From Cunninghamia lanceolata (lineage: Eukaryota; Streptophyta; Pinopsida; Cupressales; Cupressaceae), in the NCBI GenBank assembly GCA_027924645.1, contig BSBN01000333.1:10372001-10436000 (forward strand): 64,000 nucleotides of DNA, written 5' to 3'. The translations under genes were made by a program, and so were the position numbers. Below are positions 34,661 to 46,930 of this stretch, in pieces. Position 1 is the stretch's first letter. Every line of letters begins with the position of its first letter. The notes beneath the pieces are model-generated. The model made no database searches, was not told where the DNA came from, and worked only from the letters and a program-made list of their open reading frames with translations.

Positions 34661-36019
34661 TGGTATTGGAGTAGTTGTGAGTTGTGGGTTAGTGTTTTTA
34701 GGAAATCTGACAGTGTAAAGCTGTTATTTTTCGAAGCACATGAGTATGCTCCTCTTGCATCCATGAATGATTTGGAGAAACAAAAAAGTGTGGAAGAAAT
34801 ACTAGTTTCTGGGGAGGTTCTTTTTTGCTAGTTGCAGGTACATTTTAGGAGCTTCTTGGAGTAAGTCTGAGCTCACCATTGAGTCCAAAGCAACTCAAAA
34901 AGTCAAATTTACTTTTCGTTTCATCTTAGTTGGACTCCAGAGGCCAAATTTGCAAGGGTTTGAAGCAGAAGTTTTTTTGCCAAATTCAACAAGAAGTAAT
35001 CACTTTGGAGCATTTCGAGTCAAATCTGATCCTTCCCTTGCATCAAGGCCCAAAAACCCATAAATCGATTGTAAAATCGTGGATTTTGGACACAATTGTG
35101 GTTCGGGCAATTTTTTTTTTGCCTGGAGGAGCTGTACGACCGTTGCACAAGTCGTATCATATGATTTTAAAAAAATAAATAAAGAGGGCGCTATGCCCCC
35201 CCGTTTGGGACACACATGCCTGAGTTGGCCATGTAGACCCATTTTCAGGTTTAGTTTGGCTTTGCTAGCCAACCCCTCTGTCTTGTGTGGACAACTTGTT
35301 CGCCCAACAAGGCACTGTCAGCTCTCTGCTCTTGCGTCATTGCATCACCATCACCTGTGGTGTGCCGTGTTGCCACCTCTGACGGTTCTCCCCAACAATG
35401 CCTCCCGTTGCTTTGCCCCTGTGGTCACAAAACAATTGTTAGCCTGATAAGCAGTTTCGTGCCTAGGCAACAGGTGGTTTTCTTTTGAATTTGGCCGTAG
35501 CTATGTACAAAAGCGGTTTCAAGCGATTTAATCGACGTTTCTGGAATCTTCGGTGGCATCTTGGCATATGATGACCTTTTTGAATTTTCCATTAGGTGAC
35601 ATCACCATGATGTTGTGTTGACATCAACAATTCATTTTCAGAATTTTGCCCCCTTCACCATTGTAGTTTTTGAATTTGCAATTCAACTTCAGAGGTTGAT
35701 AACTTGGGCTCATGACCTCCTTTTTTCGACCAATTTTGTTTTGATTTGGGTTATTTTTCCACACTCTTCGCAGTGCTGCAGGTATTTTCTAATTTTAATG
35801 CATGGATTTCCCAGAATTTACAATTTGTTATGGGTGATGCTGCACAATTCTTGTTTTGGGAACTTCTAGGGCTCCGGTTAGGGTCATACAAGCTTCTTTT
35901 CAGGGGCAATTTTTTTTTGGAAGTGCATGGTTTTTCGCTTAGCAGCAAAAATCTTTTAGGGAAAAAATCGGCAAACCAGAAGTATAAGATTTTTTCAAAA
36001 AACTGGGAAAAAATCAGAT
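34661..36019. other. Unassigned sequence after the LTR
   Basis: It may be internal region of the LTR element that starts at 33877, but no gag, pol or other motif could be read. Open frames such as 35079-35447 are without recognisable features. Confidence 0.35.
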
Positions 36020-36722
36020 TTTAAAAAAACGTAAAAAATTATAATTTTTAATATATAATTATAATTATAGTTATATAATATATTATAATTATATATAATA
36101 TTATAACTTATAAATTATATTTTATAATTTCTATATAAATAATAAATTATATAATTATAATTTATATAAATAATAAAATTTATAAATTAATATATATATA
36201 TATATAATATATTATAATTAAATTATAATATTATATAATTATAATTTATAATAATATAATTTATATTTTATAATTTATATATAAATAATATAACTATAAA
36301 TAATAAATTATATAATTATAAATTATAATTATATATTATATAATAAATTATAATTAAATTATATAATTATAATTTATAATATTATATAATATATAATTAT
36401 AAATTCTAAGTTATAATTAAATTATATAATTTTATTATTTATATATAAATTACAAAATATAATATATTATTTATAATTTATATATAAATAATAAAATTAT
36501 AAATAATATATTATATAATTATAATTTAAATATTAATAATAAAATTATAAATTATAATTATATATTACATAATAAATTATCATTAACTTATATAATTACA
36601 ATTTACAATATTACATATAAAATTATAAATTATAATATATTATTATAACTATATTATAATTATTTTAATATATATAATAGTATAAATTATATTATATATA
36701 ATTATAATTTATAATTTTTACA
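36020..36722. repeat. 0.7-kb nearly pure A/T tract
   Basis: Built from variations of ATATAATTATAATTTATA with hardly any G or C. It has many palindromic TATAATTATA segments and (TA)n runs (about 36188-36207). It borders the expansin fragment. Its function is unknown; it may be an expanded low-complexity sequence. Confidence 0.9.
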
Positions 36723-37060
36723 TACTCCTCCAACATTGGTAATAAGCATCATCTGGTAATACTGAGATCCAAGAAAAGCAAATCGCATTCCTCCATTCTT
36801 AACACATTCAAACCTTGTGTAGCGCACGAGAACCACACCGCCCTTGTATCTGGCAATCTGCTCAAATGCAGGAACAAACAAATAGAAGTGCAGAAGAGGA
36901 GGGTTGCACCACCCTCTGTTATTGTTGGGTCGAGCATAGTTGGGCGGGTAGACGTTGGTATTCGTGACAGTAGACACCACTTCAGGTGCTCATCTTGTTT
37001 GCACTGCAGTTTGTAACATCCTCCGCAGCTCAACCTGTCATTGAACAGTGCTGTGCTCAT
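36723..37060 (-). pseudogene. Alpha-expansin gene fragment, antisense in GBP intron 2
   Basis: The - strand reads STALFNDRLSCGGCYKLQC and KWC (37060-36968). After a frameshift near 36970 it continues YPPNYARPNNNRGWCNPPL, HFYLFVPAFEQIARYKGGVV and FECVKNGGMRF up to LITNVGGV (36980-36723). This is the middle of an alpha-expansin, a secreted cell-wall-loosening protein, covering much of the six-stranded barrel domain. Most conserved Cys positions remain, but the Cys before PPNYA is Tyr and the HFD motif is HFY. The N and C termini and the signal peptide are missing and the frame is broken, so it is a dead fragment. No intron is visible within it, which allows either a retrocopy or a captured exon. 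Confidence 0.85.
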
Positions 37061-40000
37061 TGCAACCGTGTATATTCGTGGTCAATGATCAAACTCCATC
37101 CGCAAACCCTAGTTTTTTGAGCAGCAAGATTTATAGATTATTGTGGTTAACGATTTAATAGAAAACGAGATTTAAACTAGGGTAAAAATTGGTATTCGTC
37201 CCGATTCACGATTTTTTCAAAAAATTGTGATTTAAACGCATTTTTTGCTTTTGTGTTTTTTTGCAAACTTAGCAGTGGTGCTATTTGTTTGTTTGCGTTG
37301 TGATAATAAATTGAACTTCTAGCATAATAGCCTTTTTGGTTAATTATAAAGCATTGAAATCAATTTTACTGTGTTTCTTGCTTTTGGAAATTGTAAAAGC
37401 ACTAAGTGCAAAGTGCCAAATCATATTTGCTTGGGAGGTTCATTGATTGAGTGGACTTGGGAGGGTGTTCTTGTGGTTCTACATCTTCTTTTGCTAGATT
37501 AGTCTATTGCTTGACTGATTTGAGGATAATATTATGTATCTTTCAACTCATCCCTTAGTTATTGAATTGAAAAGAGGGAAGTAGAGGGCTTGGAGAGATG
37601 GTATGATAAAATGCTGCAGCCTTTGCTTTTTCAAATTTGTTTTTGTTGCTCTACTCTCTTATATGTGTTTTGGACCTCATCCTTCAATAATGGGCCATTT
37701 AGATCATAACTACTCAAGGCCTTGAACCCCTTACTTGCCACGGTCAATGTAGTAATCAGCGCCTTCCAATAAGGACTCGAAGCAACATTAAAGGAAATAC
37801 TATTCTAGTACTTGTTAGGACTTGCTATCTTTTAGGCTTTTAGATACTAATGTTGAGAAAATTTTCTATCCTTGAAGCTTTGTTTCGAATGTGTCTTGAG
37901 GTCTAGGGTTTATGATCTAATTCATTGTTGACCTTTTCTGCTGGTTTCTAAATTTTATGTCACAACATTGATGTCCCTCAAGTCATCATGGTTACTGGCC
38001 TCTTTTGTTTTCTAACCGGTCGGGTCCGTGTATGGGTGTGTTTTAAATTCTTTATTTTCCCCGTTGCTCGGGCTTGTGGTCCCCACTTATATTCTTGTCA
38101 TGCGCTACGTGTCATATTGTGGTTGCGTCGCGTTCGTTCCCCGCATCGCGTTTTCTATATGAATGTGCTATAAAATTTGTGGGTGTGCGATTTGTAGACA
38201 TGTGGAAATGCAAGTGTTCACTAGGCGTCCCTCTCTAGCGTGGCGAGTTTCTATTGGTGTTGCGGAGGCTGCTTCATATCGCATTCGAAAAGTATCCCCG
38301 CTTGTCAAAAGTGTTTCTTTTCTAGGTGTCGTCGGAATGTCAGTATTTTCGGTGCAAAGTCTGGTGGGTCAGATTTTCTACGTGGTAGTGTTCCATTTGC
38401 CTCGTAAACCTATTCCTTCGTTGCGTTTTTTGAAAATGGCTACGGGATGGGAATGCAACGGTGCGCCATGCCACCACATGTCCCATGGTACAGAGACCTG
38501 ATGTTGGGGTGCTTTTGATGCGAGGGATTCAGAGTTTGGTGGGGCCTTTTCACCGAGTCGTCTGTGCTTTACAGGTGTCAAATTCTAAGTGGCATCGCAA
38601 AGGATTTTCTTGATGCAACTTTAGTAAGTGATTTTTAAAGATTCCTTTCATGAAGCGTCAGTCGTTGATCACGTCAGTTCCTGGCAAGATCAATGACCTT
38701 CATTCAAATTAAAGGTTGGCCAGTTGACGGCATACAGATCTGGCTCGTTTGAGCTTTTAATGCAGATATAATGATTATATCTCATCACACAAGGTCTTCT
38801 TGAATTTTTGCCTACTGTTAATGGTTTGATATGATGTCTAGGAGCTGTTTTAATTTCTTCATGTTCCTTGAAGAATGCTTTCTACTGTCATGGTGACAGC
38901 TGGTGGGAGATTGGGATTTGGCGGCACAGTTTATGTGTATGATCTAATCAAACGCGAGTATTCTTGTGAAATATGGCACAAGAGATGATAGGGCGGTCGA
39001 AGTATTGGTTTCAGATTCAAGGTTTTTCATTGAGAAAACCAAGGATCAGTGGACGCTAGTTTGTTTGCAGGGGGTTGTTATAGTTTGAAGGAACAAATGG
39101 ATGGTGGGGGTATTTTAACAAATGTATGTATGACCACATATTGTTATCATCGCTTTTGGCGTCAACAGAATTAATTGGATTGCTTTGGGAGTGATCCACA
39201 TATCAGATGATAAGTGTCGGTGTTCTGATGGCACGTTTTGCAGTAATGGCTCATTTATGGAAGCACAAAATGTTTTGTATTCTGTGCCTAGCATGGTCAT
39301 TGCCTCTTTTGGGCTATTTGAGGAATGGGTGTGTTGTGATTCAACACCTTTCTCTTTCAATTTTTTGTGATTGTACCTGTGAATTTCTGGAGATATGCTT
39401 CTGTGTGCGTACGGGATGCCATTGTTCTCCTAGGTCCTGTTATGCAATTGTCGAGATAAAAGGAATAGAGTTACCTTTTTTAGGTTTGGGCGGGTCCTGA
39501 AATTGGTTCTCTATGTCCTTTTATCCATGCCAGGCAGGATGGATCAGGTACTTTTTTGGCGGACAGGGCCAAGTGCTTGATGTAGTAGCTTGTTGAGTTC
39601 TTCCCCCTTGACCTCGCATGACCTGGATCAGGAGTAGCCTAGGTCTTGATGTGGAGTTCCTACAACTGCTCGCATTTGTTTGGAGCAAGGTGGTGGAGAC
39701 TATTGCGTTTAATTGGTTAACTTCTTTGACTCTATCAATAGAAGTTGGGTGAGTAGCAGTTGGTCTTCTCTGTTTCCTTGTTGTAGTAGTCAGTTGCAAC
39801 AACCATATCAATTTTGGCGGGTGGGGCCTAGTTCATGTGGTGACCCTCAAACTGTCTAACCATTCAGGCTGAACAATCATAACAAGAGAAGGTGGATGGC
39901 GGTTTCATGATCGGGTTCCAGGCTATTCGAACTAATCACGCTTTTTGCACTTCACGGGTCGAGCAAATTGGGCTACGTGTCAATCATCTGGTAATTTGTA

Positions 40001-40886
40001 AGAGGCACCCTTGTTCTATAAAAAGGATGCACTCAATTTGCTCGAGGGAGAAAATTTTGGGAAATTTTTTGGAGGTCTTAGGTTTTTTTCTGTTACCCAT
40101 GTCTGGATATACAGAGGTTTCGGTCCATTAGTGATCATATAGTGTATCCCCTATTATTGAATTTTAATGAAAGAATGCAAGCTATATATGCATTTTGTCT
40201 CTAGCTCTGTTATGTACTTAATTTTGAGAAATCAATGAATCAAGGACTTATTATTTCTTTCATGATACATTTGCTGTCATGTGTTACTAGTGTATGTTAA
40301 ATCTCTTTCAAGGGAATAGAGTAAGCTTTTCATACATGGTAATGTGGTTATTTACAGACATGGTGGATAATTAAGAATGAAATGTACACTGTTTGCCATC
40401 TTTAAAATCAGTATCGATACAGAGATACTGAGTCAATTTACAAGGTAAAATGATTTTCAATTTAGGGTGAAATCATTGTGAAGGCTTAATATGGTATCGA
40501 CTCTGTTTTCCCAAATTAGGCTTAATTGATATCATTGTGAAGGCTTAAATGATTTGTCAAAATTTTCTTACCACAAACGTATTTCAAAATGATAAATCCA
40601 AAGCCATTTCTGTAAGTTATTTGTAATTATTTTCAGACTTCATACCAGGGTTACAATGGAGACAAGGAATGGAATAGTTATGGGTATAGTTATGCAAATC
40701 CTTGTCCATTTGTATAAAGTTCAATATTTGCTAGGCACTGTGATATAACTGTGGTTGATATTCATGTTTCAGTGTCATTAAGGGTAATCCCCCTAGGTCT
40801 TGGAGAACCTAAAGTGCAGAGGAGAATAAATGTGAATTTATCTCTTGTTTGTTTGCCAAGCTTCACTTAGTTTCAATCCTAAAGGT
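37061..40886. other. Unassigned intronic DNA
   Basis: These 3.8 kb contain no protein I recognise. The part at 37980-40140 is G+C-richer and has a TATA-like CTATAAAAAGG near 40018 followed by A/T-rich DNA with possible polyadenylation signals, which could be the U3-R part of an unidentified LTR. I could not find matching ends or a target duplication. Open frames (37988-38173, 38163-38501, 39207-39500) look like chance frames. Confidence 0.4.
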
Positions 40887-41335
40887 TTGCTACCTTTTAG
40901 GAATTGGTGGGTATAGTTTGGAGAAGCAATAGTACCAAAATTTGGCACATGCCAACTTCACCTCATGATGCATTTCCCTACTCCATGTAGTACCTTTCAA
41001 CGAAGGTTGCACACGAGGAGTGTTACAAGGAACAAAAAAAAAACCAGAACTGTTGTTGTCTACATTGACTAATCCTCGTATTCGTAGCCCAATGGAAGAA
41101 GAGCCCCCTATATCTTCCCCAATGGCTGACCCTATAGAATTGTGAAATGTGGGTGAGGCTCCGATTGCCTCTGTTGTCCTCTTTTTTTTTTTTTTTCTCA
41201 TATTCTGTAAGGAGAGCTCTTGCCTCATATTGAACCTCTAGAGTTGCTACAGTACATGGCGTAACATCTTGGCAAGGGTCCCGTGCAAGGTGATATATAA
41301 GACGATTTATACCTCCTCTCATATCCCTAGTAGAA
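40887..41335 (-). pseudogene. hAT transposase fragment (after BED finger)
   Basis: The - strand gives RDMRGGINRLIYHLARDPCQ, then a charged EYEKKKKK stretch. After a frameshift in a poly-T run (41187-41202 on the + strand) it continues FFFVPCNTPRVQPSLKGTTW and ACAKFWYYCFSK. The RGGINRLxYHLA and FFVPR-T-PGxQPSL...FWYYN blocks mark the linker between the BED zinc finger and DUF659 domain of plant hAT transposases. The N-terminal start lies on the other side of the LINE, near 47006. Confidence 0.75.
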
Positions 41336-41426
41336 TGGATGAAATGAAAGTTTTTAATGATGTCCACGAGACCGAAACAGTCTATGGGACCCACAAAAGC
41401 AGCAGACCACGCAAACAGGCCGCCAA

Positions 41427-42614
41427 TTAAACTTGACTGCTGCTCTCAATCTCCTTGATGATAGTCAATCTTCTTCTATGGATTCTGTCCAAAAAATCAG
41501 CCACTCTCACAATCTTTGTTTCAACAAACAAGGCCATTAAAGAAACAACATTCAAGACATCCTTGAATTTGAAACGAATGTCCTCATAGGCTTTGCACTC
41601 CATGATGTAATGCCATTCCGTTTCCACTAACAACGACGAGCAAAGACGCCAAATCCTATCCGTCCACTCTTCCTTGGGTGTCTTCCATCTTCCCTTTTCA
41701 CACCTAAGATGGTGTGAGCTAGTTCTGAGCTGGGCCAATAACATTTTATATTTCCATTTGATATCTGCCATGATATAACACTTTTGATCGTGATCACATG
41801 TGGGGTTAAAATGAATGACATAATATTCTCTTTTTCGCCCGAGTTGTTGAGACCACATGGCAGCTTTGACTTTCCCTCTCACAAACTTTTTGATTTCCAC
41901 ATTTGTTCTTGGGCATTCTTGAATGTTGATGCCCCACTTGTGCAGCCACTTGGCATTTTGTTGCATCCACGTATTCTTCCTTTTGGTAATCTTTTCCTCC
42001 GCTGCAATTTTGGGCCAGTGGTGCCCCCCCATGCTCTCAATTCTCTTCAGATACCCCAAAAGCCTGGTTATTGCCATTGCCTCAATAGGCTAAGCACCCG
42101 CTTTAGCTAGGATAATCTCATATGGGACTGAGCTTTTTATTTTAAAGCTGCTTGTGATTAAATGTTTTTGTAATTTTTCTATTTGCCTCCATTTCGAAGT
42201 CGATGTGCTGCTGCCCCAAACTTCGCAGCCATACAATACCACCGGTACAACCAACAGCCCAAAGAGTTTCTGCTTTGATTTCCAGTCCCAGAGCTCCGTA
42301 GATCTGCATCTATTTTGAAACATGTACAATGCTTTCCATCCTCGTATTCTTTTTGTTCTGCATGTCTCCCAACTGAGATTGCTACAAAAATCAAGACCCA
42401 GGTACTTGTATTCCTTCACCACCTGAAGGGGGCTGCCCTCGAACTCAAAGTTTATTTGCTTCTTAGTCCTTCTCAAGGTGAAGATCATGACTTTTGTTTT
42501 GCTGATGTTCACTTGCATTCCCACCTCCTGACATAAAGACTCAAGAGCCCTCAGGTGCTCCTGCAGGCTATGCGTCGTTTTGGCCATTAGCGTAAGATCA
42601 TCTGCATATAACAA
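41427..42614 (-). pseudogene. LINE RT YADD to C terminus (- copy)
   Basis: Frame 42090-42614 begins LYADDLTLMAKTTHSLQEHL, with the catalytic YADD, and continues INFEFEGSPLQVVKEYKYLG and VLYGCEVWGSS. Frame 41427-42077 follows after a break with EECPR-type connection sequence, QLGRKREYYVIHFNPTCDHD and a C-terminal region (CSSLLVETEWHYIMECKAYE) that ends near the 3' UTR. The pieces are joined by frameshifts at about 42615 and 42085. Confidence 0.9.
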
Positions 42615-44731
42615 TAGACCACATAAGTGGCCAAGTGCACCCCTTCTCCTCCCCGCTTGTCAAGCCATTCCTCTAATTTGTCTATGTAAAGCCCGAACAA
42701 AGTTGGGGACAAAGGACACCCTTGCTTGACACCAATGTCGCTCCCAAAACACTCTGACATACCATCTTTAGTTTTTATCTTGGCCTACACCTGTTCATAT
42801 AGTCTATGCACCGCTGCTTTATACTCCTTCGGTATACCCAACTCCTCCATTCTGCCCCAAAGCTTACTTCTAGGCACCGTGTCGAAGGCCTTTTTAAAGT
42901 CAACAAAGCAGCAAAAAGCTTCTTCCCTTTGCTTGTCCCAGATTTTTTCAATCAAATGCCTAAGAGTAACACCATGATCAATCGTGGAGTGCTTTGCTCT
43001 GAAGCCTGCTTGTCCTTTCGCCCTCTTGCCTTCCTTTTCTACCCAAGTGCTTATTCTTTATTCTACCATGCTTCCAAAGAGTTTTCCGAAGAGGGGGTTG
43101 ATCATAATAGTGCGATAGTTTGAAGGGTTGTTAGCATCCCCGTTCTTGTGAAGAGGGATGACCACACTTGTGGTCCAGATAGTAGGGAAACCATGCTGGA
43201 TCACCCTGTTGAAAATTCTTTTGATATGTGGCGCTAAGGCTTCCGTGCCCCACTTCAAGTACTCTGCCTGTAACCCATCTATATCTTTAGCTTTGCCCGT
43301 TGCTAACTTTTTGATTCCTTCTATGACATCCTTTGTGGAGAACAGCTTGGCGCTTGTGTTGATTATCGGAGGAAGAGTTCTATCTTGGTCTCTTTCGTAC
43401 AATGTTTTAGCATACTGCAGCCATTGTGTATCAGTGATATTGTTCTGAACTATGATTCTAGTCTGCTGCAATTCCCTCCAAAAGCCTCTTGGATTAGCTT
43501 TTCCAAGAGAAATCAGCTCTTTTCTCCTGAATTCCATGTACTCTTCTTTTTTTGACCTCACTAGTTTTTCATATATCTTTTTATTTGCTTTTTCTTTTCT
43601 AGATAACTTCAGCGATCTCTTTGTTGCTTTACATTCATCATCATACCAAGGATTCGTAGGAAAATTGTTTTTGATGGCTCTTCTAGCTTTCGTTCTTTTG
43701 CACGCTGATAAAGCCTTGTGAATAATGTCTGTCAAGTGTTCGCTGCCAATTATGTCCTGTTTTTTTCCGGGACAGCCAATATCATTACCCTTTTGTAGCT
43801 GCTTATCGATCATATTTTTAAAAATGTCTTGATTCTCATGATTTAAGCGAATCTTGCCTTGAAAGTCGTCTTTCTTGCGTATTTGAAGATTAGCCTCCTG
43901 CTGGTCACTTTTTTGCATGCTAAACTTTACGTATATTGGGCTATGATCAGATTTCATTTCAACAGGACAGCACCCAATCTCCAACTCTTTTACCTTTAGA
44001 ATAGCCCTTTGTGAGCAAATGACATAGTCTACCACGCTTTGCCCATTATAGGTATGACATGTGAAGTTTCCCGAGCTTGGCCAAGCATTTATACCATTGC
44101 AAATGACTAAATCATGAAGGCTGCACATCCCTAACAGTTCTGCACCAAAAGACGAAATACCTCCTTTTGTGTCTTGAGATATCCTTTTCCATTTCTGATT
44201 CTCTTCTTCTTCAAGCCAAAGCGGATTGCTCTTCTTCCCCTCCTCCAAACTGAGGAAAAGGGCTTGGTTATTCGCAGTTCTAGCATTGAAATCTCCTATT
44301 AGCATGATCTCACCCATGGAGCTGAACACTGTTATGTCTTTTTTGAGTGTCTCATATGGATCCTCCTTGTACAAGTTCTTTTTCTTGTATGTTTTAGAAC
44401 CATACGGAGCAAAGTAGCAAGCAGCCATCCAAACTATGGACCCTACGTTAGTAATCTTTATCCATATGTATTGGTTATTTGGGTCTTTCTTTTCCAATTT
44501 TATGGTTCTTTCATAATCTTTCTTGACCAAGACCGTCACCCCTCCATGTCCTTTGCCACTATCCGTTAATTCATTCCATACCGACCACTTCTCATACCCT
44601 TCAAAATCTGGGACTTTGTAGCCCTCATGCTCGTGTGTTTCAACAAGGACAATGATGTCCCTCCCCTTCGCTATGGGCCCTAAACCAGGACCCCTCCTCC
44701 AATGATAGCCTCTACAATTCCAGCCTACCAT
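42615..44731 (-). pseudogene. LINE ORF2: endonuclease and RT N-terminal half (- copy)
   Basis: The 557-codon frame at 43058-44731 starts MVGWNCRGYHWRRGPGLGPI. It carries the apurinic-type endonuclease motifs (VETHEHEG, LIGDFNART, GNFTCHTYNGQSVVDYVICS and MKSDHSPIYV), which nick target DNA, and then the RT start (TGKAKDIDGLQAEYLKWGTE, VVIPLHKNGD, NYRTIMINPLFGKLFGSMVE). A stop at about 43055 and another at 42785-42787 interrupt the RT, which continues with FVDFKKAFDTVPR and GVKQGCPLSPTLFGLYIDKL before a frameshift at about 42615. The endonuclease half looks structurally complete. Confidence 0.92.
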
Positions 44732-45124
44732 TGAGAGGTGGTCCTGGGGGGCCCTGCCTTCCTATTTGTGAGCGAAGGTGTTGCCACCCACCTGGGCTTT
44801 ACCTCTGTATAACCATGCTTCGTTACCCGCTTTTCTTGCTGCTACCACCTTCTCCCACTCCTTTCTCCTTTCCTCTAATTGTGCTAGTGTTAGATCCTCG
44901 TCTATATAGAATTGTGTCCCTTTGAGGAGCTTTTTGTTTTTTAAAATCTGGAGCTTGTCATCCCAATTTTTCAGTGACATCCTAATATTTCTGCTCTTTT
45001 CCCCTCTTGCTATTTGTCCAATTCGACTTGCCTGTAGGATGTTTCCTGTCCACTAACGGTTATTTAGTAAGAAATCTCTTACTACCCTGCTAGTTATTTC
45101 ACCTTCTCCTTGTTCTTTCACCCC

Positions 45125-46274
45125 TTATATAATTATATTTGTTGCTTTGTCTTGCCTGTCCTTTTCTTCCCACATTTGCAATTTAATTTGTTTCTTTATG
45201 ATCTCTGTTTGTGACCCTGACACCCCTTTTACCACTTGAGTCCAAGACTTGCCCTCCTCAAGTTTCTCCATGATTTGAGTTTCCTTGACTTCCATGTTCT
45301 CTAGGACTGATTGAAATTTCTTGAAATCAGGAATGTTTTCATTCTCCTTTGTTTGAACTGTGTTTTTGTTCGTGATTTGACTTGGTTCCTGTTTTAATGC
45401 CAGAATCTGCTGCTGCCCTGATTCAAAGTTGTTTTGCAGTTTGTTTACTTGGTCTTTGAGTGCCTTATTCCCCTGTGCTATCTTGCGGTTGGTTTCTATA
45501 AATTCTTGAAACTTGGTATCTTTCACCTGTTCTCTTGCCTCTAGCTTAGCCAGTCTACTTTTCAACGCCATTAACTCCATGACATAGAGTTCGGAAGACC
45601 AGGTTAACGGAGTTGAAATAGGACTGTAAAGCTCGTGGCTGTCAAGGTTACCTTCTTCTTTTCCGTTGTTTCCAAGTTGTTTTACTGCTTCCTATTTTAT
45701 TGCTTCTTGTTTTGTTTCTACTGTCTGTTGCTCGAGCTCTCCTGAGAGAATTTCCTGCTTCTCATGCATCGAGCCTAGTTGTATTGTGCTCATTAAAGGG
45801 GTTGCTTGATTATTGCAGGCTAGTTTGGGTAGAATCGCCACGAATTTTCTCTTTCCCAACAATTTTAGTTCCTTTGCTATTTTGGAGTGCCTGCATTGTA
45901 GGATCCGTTTATACTGTTTTGCATTGACGAATGTCAGTTTTTCCCCTGTGTCCACCACTGTTTTGGAACTGAACTGACCCGTGTGAGTGCAAAAGCAGAG
46001 CTTCCAGGGCCCTTGCAGTGATAAAGGATTGGCTTACTGGGTTCTCGGGGGCACAAGCCAAATTAGTACCATAAGGTATTAGCATGGTTGCTTGTGGATC
46101 CCCATGAGTTTCCTCAAACCCCACCCTTTCCCTAGCCTCAAACTCTGCTGACAGACCTTTTGTCATGACGACTCCTTTTGCAAGGGGGTTTGTTTGTGTG
46201 CCCATTAACAAAATGGTTTTGTTTCCTGTCACGGTACCCCCAAGGGCCCTGACTTTCTGTTTCCTCGGTGCCAC
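45125..46274 (-). pseudogene. LINE ORF1 (- copy), with NF-YA-like segment
   Basis: Three frames in order: 46274-45909 (starts MAPRKQKVRALGGTVTGNK), 45958-45692 and 45580-45125. The last has a coiled coil (LKSRLAKLEAREQVKDTKFQ and onward) and a KDRQDKATNIII segment, as in ORF1 of the + copy. The middle frame contains FVNAKQYKRILQCRHSKIAK (45869-45931), strongly reminiscent of the first half of the NF-YA/HAP2 core. Frameshifts separate the three pieces. The product would normally bind the element's RNA. Confidence 0.8.
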
Positions 46275-46621
46275 GATGAATACTGTCTGCTTGATTTGAA
46301 AAACTGGTTAAAGAAAAGGAAAAAGACAACTAATACTGTCTGTTTGATTTGCTTCGGGTATGGTGTTTGAATTACCAGCGGTAAGTGCCAAAAAAATAAG
46401 ATAAAAGACCGCATATGCACCTTACATAACAAAAGGATTTGGTTAAAATAAAAAAGGTCTGTCTGGTCGATGCTCCAACCTGTGGCCCACGGGCCCCACT
46501 GTTGTCTGCTGAAGCGCTTACACTTTGATTGGAAATGCTGAAACGGACTTCTACCCTGTTCACGGTTTCCGTTTGCAACTCCGGGTTTATCTCCTCGCGG
46601 CAGTTCCAGGATTTTGCGGCA

Positions 46622-46690
46622 GGCAGGCAGCTCCAGGGTTTCCGGCAGGCAGCTCCAAGGTTTCAGGCAGGCAGCTCCCTGAGGTCAAAC
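46622..46690. repeat. 22-bp tandem repeat, three copies, in LINE 5' region
   Basis: GGCAGGCAGCTCC begins at 46622, 46644 and 46666, each followed by variants of AGGGTTTCC. It lies upstream of ORF1 of the - strand LINE, where promoter repeats of LINEs commonly occur. Confidence 0.85.
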
Positions 46691-46930
46691 GATGCAGCTC
46701 CTCCTACGAAAATCATATCATATCATCCGTACTAGGGGCCTTGAGCCCTGCTCCAACTACAACCAGCATGCCAATTGATGGGGAAGTGCAATCACCGAGT
46801 AGTTGGAAGGTCAAGCAGTTTGGGGCACGAACCATTTCTTTTCAAAAAGCACTTGCATCATAAAGATCGCTTTTCGCTCATCTTTCTTTCCCCAATACCT
46901 GAAATCCAATGTGAACCATTCCCTTTTTTT

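Larger units (their letters stand above)
41330..46930 (-). mobile_element. Nearly full-length LINE (- copy) inserted in a hAT remnant
   Basis: A 5.6-kb non-LTR retrotransposon on the - strand. It has a 5' region with 22-bp repeats (to about 46930), ORF1 pieces (46274 to about 45125), ORF2 with endonuclease and RT (44731 to about 41430), and a 3' UTR with an ATTTCATCCATTC-type tail near 41340. The 3' UTR matches that of the + copy (TTGGCCTTGTGGATGTTAAA versus TCGGTCTCGTGGACATCATT). This is the best preserved of three copies. It is still inactive, with at least two stops and a frameshift in ORF2 and frameshifts in ORF1. Confidence 0.88.

Noticed and set aside
36020..36722. A/T tract as a matrix attachment region or centromeric sequence
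   Set aside because: Only base composition supports it; no motif or array structure specific to either.
41023..41394. Frame that looks like a new conserved gene (GPIDCFGLVDIIKNF...)
   Set aside because: The first part is the LINE 3' UTR read in frame (it matches the 3' UTR of the other LINE copy), the second part is a hAT transposase remnant.
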